NCBI GenBank assembly: GCA_965248255.1
Contig: CBDFIW010000004.1
Location: forward strand, 2,356,001 to 2,420,000
Origin: JAKZVK01 sp965248255
GTDB taxonomy: Bacteria > Acidobacteriota > Terriglobia > Bryobacterales > UBA6623
Direction: 5' to 3'
DNA: 64,000 nt
Part shown: positions 60,735-64,000 of the stretch, piece after piece
Layout of the letters: every line of letters starts with the position of its first letter
Numbering within the stretch: the stretch's first letter is position 1
Program-made: the position numbers and the translations under genes
Notes under the pieces: model-generated
Databases searched by the model: none
Told to the model about the DNA's origin: nothing
Seen by the model: the letters and a program-made list of their open reading frames with translations, nothing else

Positions 60735-60793
60735 GGTGGTCAGTTTCCATCAGGACCTCGAGTTGGCACGGAACTCGAACCGCCACTCCGAGC

Positions 60794-60811
60794 CGCAGGC
60801 GTCAGCCTGCG
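60794..60811. repeat. Hairpin repeat C, copy 1
   Basis: CGCAGGC-GTCA-GCCTGCG, 7-bp stem with a 4-nt loop, between the AtuA-family and GNAT genes (same strand). Preceded by GAGC. Confidence 0.65.
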
Positions 60812-60886
60812 TTGAGCCCCGTCGAGCGTTCGATGCGTTCCCTGGTTCGGCTCCCGGCGAGGCTTGTTTCTGCGCCCGGCATCTCA

Positions 60887-60906
60887 CCGCAGGCTCCCGC
60901 CTGCGG
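60887..60906. repeat. Hairpin repeat C, copy 2
   Basis: CCGCAGGC-TCCC-GCCTGCGG, perfect 8-bp stem with a 4-nt loop, followed by CTC. Inverted relative to copy 1 when flanks are included (GAGCCGCAGGC against GCCTGCGGCTC). Confidence 0.65.
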
Positions 60907-60966
60907 CTCTGAGCGGCGGTTGGCGATGGCGAGCTTGTCTTCGGCATCCTCGTCGCATCGCAACTC

Positions 60967-62331
60967 TCACTCGACATCGTACACGTGGATACTGGTTGTT
61001 ATTTCCTCCCGCGGCAACAGCGATGACCAGTAGGCCACAACCTCCTGGACGCGGGGCCGTCCTTCGCCGACGCCGGTCGCGGTCGGCGGGCCGTTGAGCA
61101 CGAGCGGTATCAACTCGCGGGTGAACCGATCGACGGCCGCGCGGTCCTGCCCCCGCGCGCCGATGCGCACCTGCACTTCCGGCGGGTCGGGATTCGGCGC
61201 GGCGGCGGGGCCGTGGCAGGCACCCGCTCCCAAATAGTCCGTGTGAATCTCGTCAAAGGCCAACCCGAGGTCGCCGAGTCGTTGCCTCACGATGCGATCC
61301 GCCGCCTTGGCCTTGGCCAGCGCGTCAGGCCAGCTATAGACCAGGGTTCCCAGCGCCTTCCAGCCGGCCGAATACGTGATCGAGGTCTTGAGCGTGGGAG
61401 GCCGTGGGCCACCGCAAATGTCGCTGACCAGCACACGATCGGGCCCGTCGTCGTCGAGATGGATGGTGGTGAAATCGGCGATGCAGTCCGGCGTGATGTA
61501 GTGGCGGGGATCGCCTAACTCGTAGAGAAGCTGCTCCTTGACGACGGCAGGATCAACTCGCCCGCCCGTGCTCCCGTGCTTGGTTATCAGGAAGCGGCCG
61601 TCGGGATAAGCCTCGGCGATCGGGAAGCCGATGTTGGCCAAGTCGGGTATCGATTGCCAGTCGAGCTGGCAGTTCCCGCCAGTGGCTTGAGCGCCGCACT
61701 CGAGGATGTGTCCGGCGACCGTGCCGGCCGCGAGCTGATCCCAATCCCGCGCGCCCCAGCCGAACTCGTGAATCATCGGCGCGAGCGTCAGCGCGGTGTC
61801 GGTCGAGCGCCCGGCGATCACGACCCGCGCCCCGGTATCGAGCGCTTCCACCAGCGGGAACGCTCCCAGGTAGACGTTGGCGCTCAGGATATTCGGCCGC
61901 ACGCTTTCCATAGGCCGGCCGGAGTCGAGGTCGTCGAATCGAACGCCGCGGGCGGCCATCTCGTCGAGACGGCCGAAGATGTCATCGCCGGTTACAACCG
62001 CCACCTTCGCGTCTCGTACACCCCGCGAACGCGCCGCCTCCACCACAGCTTGCGCGCAGGCGATCGGGTTGACGCCGCCCGCATTCGAGATGACCCGAAC
62101 GTCCTTTTCGATGAGCAGAGGGAAGAGCCGGCCGGTGAGAGAAACAAAGTCGCGGGCGTACCCTTGCGAGGCGTCCCTCGACTTCTGCTTCTGCAAGATC
62201 GACATCGTAACCTCGGCCAGATAGTCGAGGACGAGATAGTCGATCGGGCCCCGCTCGACTTGACGGACAGGGGCTTCGAGCCAATCGCCCCAGAAGCCCT
62301 GTCCGTTCGCGATGCGGATAGAGGGTTTCAT
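60967..62331 (-). CDS. AtuA/DUF1446 family protein
   Basis: A 454-aa protein of the acyclic-terpene-utilisation AtuA family (DUF1446). Recognisable pieces: IRIANGQGFWGDWLEAPVRQ, IDYLVLDYLAEVTMSILQKQ, VRVISNAGGVNPIACAQAVV, NVYLGAFPLVEALDTGARVV, IAGRSTDTALTLAPMIHEFGW, AGHILECGAQATGGN, PIAEAYPDGRFLITKHGSTGG and YNPDxI-like YITPDCIADFTTI. Length is normal (about 450). In Pseudomonas AtuA acts in citronellol/geranyl degradation; here no atu operon is visible, so the substrate is open. Cytoplasmic; ATG 62331 begins directly at the conserved N-terminus. Confidence 0.88.
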   Translation of the reverse strand: MKPSIRIANGQGFWGDWLEAPVRQVERGPIDYLVLDYLAEVTMSILQKQKSRDASQGYARDFVSLTGRLFPLLIEKDVRVISNAGGVNPIACAQAVVEAARSRGVRDAKVAVVTGDDIFGRLDEMAARGVRFDDLDSGRPMESVRPNILSANVYLGAFPLVEALDTGARVVIAGRSTDTALTLAPMIHEFGWGARDWDQLAAGTVAGHILECGAQATGGNCQLDWQSIPDLANIGFPIAEAYPDGRFLITKHGSTGGRVDPAVVKEQLLYELGDPRHYITPDCIADFTTIHLDDDGPDRVLVSDICGGPRPPTLKTSITYSAGWKALGTLVYSWPDALAKAKAADRIVRQRLGDLGLAFDEIHTDYLGAGACHGPAAAPNPDPPEVQVRIGARGQDRAAVDRFTRELIPLVLNGPPTATGVGEGRPRVQEVVAYWSSLLPREEITTSIHVYDVE

Positions 62332-62367
62332 GCGCGCCGGAGTCGAGCCGGCACGGGCGGCTCGGGG

Positions 62368-62769
62368 TTACTCACCTAGGATGTCGTAGGTCGAGGTGCC
62401 GCGCTGCCGGACCTTCTCGTAGACCTTGACCCACTCGGTGTGCGCTGGGTGGTCCGCGTAGACATCGAGAGCAGCTTCGTCGTCGAGCACCATGCAGACG
62501 CCATGCTCGCGTACTCTCTTTTCTCCTTCCGAGTTGTAAACGTTCCCGGGACGACGAAGCTTGCCGTGCCAGGCCTGGTTCAGACCGGGGATCTTACCCG
62601 GCAACTCATCGGTCGCTTTGCCGAATGCAGTCCAGTCGTCTTGGGTGGCCTCAGCGATGGGAGTGAAATAGAAGCAGTGAACGAGCTTTTTCTCACCCGC
62701 CGAGGCGATGCCGGCGAGCAGCAGAATCCCTGTTAACAGAAAGCTGAAACGAACGAGTGTACGATGCAT
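62368..62769 (-). CDS. Dabb (stress-responsive A/B barrel) domain exported protein
   Basis: A 133-aa protein. Signal peptide MHRTLVRFSFLLTGILLLAG ending ASAG, then a Dabb/ferredoxin-like barrel: LVHCFYFTPIAEATQDDWTA, LPGKIPGLNQAWHGKL, HGVCMVLDDEAALDVYADHP and HTEWVKVYEKV. The VHCFYF-GKIPG-YADHPAH pattern is typical. ATG 62769 has AAGGAG about 11 bp upstream; the frame is open further upstream without a good site. Lies 36 bp downstream-to-upstream of the AtuA-family gene on the same strand, so may be co-transcribed with it. Role unknown. Confidence 0.85.
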   Translation of the reverse strand: MHRTLVRFSFLLTGILLLAGIASAGEKKLVHCFYFTPIAEATQDDWTAFGKATDELPGKIPGLNQAWHGKLRRPGNVYNSEGEKRVREHGVCMVLDDEAALDVYADHPAHTEWVKVYEKVRQRGTSTYDILGE

Positions 62770-62892
62770 CGGATGATCACTCCTTGATTGATGATGTGCC
62801 CTCAACAGGGGCCGCGGATACCGATTGTACCAGCTTGGCCTGTTGCTTCGGCCTCGCCGGGCCATTCACCGATGCGCCCATCCACAGACCCA

Positions 62893-64000
62893 TCAGGGCA
62901 GGCCCCCTTCCCCCAGCTTCTCGAAGTATCGCGCCACGGCGCGGATGCCGCGGCGGAAGTTCGGCAGGTGGAATTTTTCGTTGGGCGCGTGCAGGTTGTC
63001 GTCCGGAAGGCCGAAGCCCATCATGACGGTCGGGACGCCGCAGTACCGGTTGAAGAGGTCCACAACGGGGATCGATGCGCCTGAGCGGATGAAGACGGTC
63101 TGTGTGCCGAAGACCTCGGTCAAAGCTTCGGCGGCAGTTTGGATGAAGGGATGGCCGGTATCGACGACGGACGGCGGACCGGCGCTGAGTTGACGAACCG
63201 AGACGACACATCCCTTCGGAGCGAGTGCCTCGACGTAGCGTCGGTACTTGTCGAAGACATCCTGGGGATCCATCCGGGGCGCCAGCCGCATGCTGATCTT
63301 CGCCACGGCCTGTGCGGGGATGACGGTTTTTGCACCCTCACCGGTGAAGCCGCCACAGATGCCGTGCACATCGAGCGAGGGCCGCGCCCAGGTCCGCTCA
63401 AGCACGCTGTAGCCCGGCTCGCCGGCAAGCGTGGTCGAGCCAACCTCGTTCTCGAGGTAGGCGTTTTCGTCAAACGGCAGGCGGCTCCAGGCCTCGCGTT
63501 CGGCGGCGGTGGGCGGTTCGAGGTGGTCGTAGATGCCCGGGATGAGTAACGTCCCGTCGGCGCCTTTGAGCTGCGCGATGATCTCGGCGAGGGCCTGCAG
63601 GGGGTTGGGTGCCGCGCCACCGTAGACGCCGGAATGAAGATCGGTGCGCGGACCCCGCACCTCGATCTCAGTGTAAATCGCGCCACGCAGGCCGACGCAG
63701 AGGGTCGGCAGCTCGGGCGCGAACATCTCGGTGTCGCACAGCAACGCGGCGTCGGCGCCCAGCGCTTGGCCCTGTCCTCGCAGGTAGGCGTCGATCATCT
63801 CGCCGCCGCTCTCCTCTTCGCCCTCGATCAGGAACTTGACGTTGAGCGGCAGCTTGCCTGTTGCCTGAAGGAACCCCTCGACGGCCTTCAGAAGGAGGTA
63901 GGTCTGCCCCTTGTCGTCGGCCGCGCCCCGCGCGAAGAGGTCGTCGCCGCGCACCTCGGGCTCGAAGGGAGGCGAATGCCACTCGTTCAGCGGATCGGGC
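62893..64000 (-). CDS. M20 family metallopeptidase (5' partial)
   Basis: At least 368 aa of an M20 dipeptidase/deacetylase; the N-terminus lies beyond the window. Visible metal-site segments: LFARGAADDKGQTYLLLKAV (bridging Asp in RGAADDKG), FLIEGEEESGG (general-base Glu and metal Glu) and LLCDTEMF (metal Asp). The lid/dimerisation domain follows (TEIEVRGPRTDLHSGVYGGA). The C-terminal metal His is in NLHAPNEKFHLPNFRRGIRA. The sequence is closest in style to the CNDP/PepV-like M20A/C dipeptidases. In-frame coding continues to the last base (PDPLNEWHSPPFEP precedes the first possible start), confirming truncation by the window edge. Confidence 0.9.
   Translation of the reverse strand, partial: PDPLNEWHSPPFEPEVRGDDLFARGAADDKGQTYLLLKAVEGFLQATGKLPLNVKFLIEGEEESGGEMIDAYLRGQGQALGADAALLCDTEMFAPELPTLCVGLRGAIYTEIEVRGPRTDLHSGVYGGAAPNPLQALAEIIAQLKGADGTLLIPGIYDHLEPPTAAEREAWSRLPFDENAYLENEVGSTTLAGEPGYSVLERTWARPSLDVHGICGGFTGEGAKTVIPAQAVAKISMRLAPRMDPQDVFDKYRRYVEALAPKGCVVSVRQLSAGPPSVVDTGHPFIQTAAEALTEVFGTQTVFIRSGASIPVVDLFNRYCGVPTVMMGFGLPDDNLHAPNEKFHLPNFRRGIRAVARYFEKLGEGGLP

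Overview
The window comes from a GC-rich bacterium and most resembles an Acidobacteriota genome of the Bryobacterales/Solibacter type. The reasons are indirect. There are DUF1549/DUF1553 (Planctomycete-cytochrome-like) proteins paired with DUF1501 proteins. There is an FG-GAP/ASPIC protein next to a multihaem-TPR protein, a CadC-like winged-helix protein fused to a TolB/WD40-like propeller, an Oar-like TonB receptor, and many twin-arginine signal peptides. Short GC-rich dispersed repeats sit between genes. The assignment is inference; no rRNA or tRNA was found.

Layout. 1-6.3 kb: end of a Sel1-repeat gene, then a divergent pair of an FG-GAP/ASPIC protein and a seven-haem cytochrome c with a long TPR tail. 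6.4-7.0 kb: a ribbon-helix-helix/MazF-type toxin-antitoxin pair. 7.0-22.6 kb: two PSD1 loci. The forward locus is a 1084-aa DUF1549/1553 protein followed by two tandem DUF1501 paralogues. The reverse locus is a PPC-domain protein, a second DUF1549/1553 protein and a third DUF1501 protein. A DUF2071 protein and an S9 peptidase lie between the loci. 22.8-29.2 kb: two copies of one 1589-bp ISNCY-type insertion sequence (one with a nonsense mutation) flank a fused aroDE gene and trpE. 29.3-37.5 kb: a full Fe-S biogenesis island (sufB-C-D-S-U-T, an Rrf2 regulator, an Mrp ATPase, DUF971). 37.7-44.5 kb: phosphoesterase, PilZ protein, amidohydrolase, TonB-dependent receptor, class III aminotransferase.

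44.7-54.0 kb is a decayed accessory zone. A D-amino-acid-oxidase-like gene is broken by an IS1380 element (5-bp target duplication) and, independently, by a 13-bp tandem duplication. A frameshifted IS630 element with TA ends abuts a low-GC, truncated PAD-type deiminase fragment. A two-gene M16 peptidase operon survives intact, followed by a frameshifted IS5-type element. 54-64 kb: membrane protein, CadC/TolB-like regulator, HExxH metalloprotease, UxuA-like Tat protein, YkgJ-type and GNAT pair, AtuA-family protein, Dabb-domain protein and an M20 peptidase that runs off the end.

The least understood protein set is the exported redox-type machinery: the PSD1/DUF1501 loci and the haem-TPR/FG-GAP pair. 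The best-resolved structural observations are the exact IS boundaries, the reconstructed oxidase gene, and two families of post-stop or intergenic palindromic repeats.
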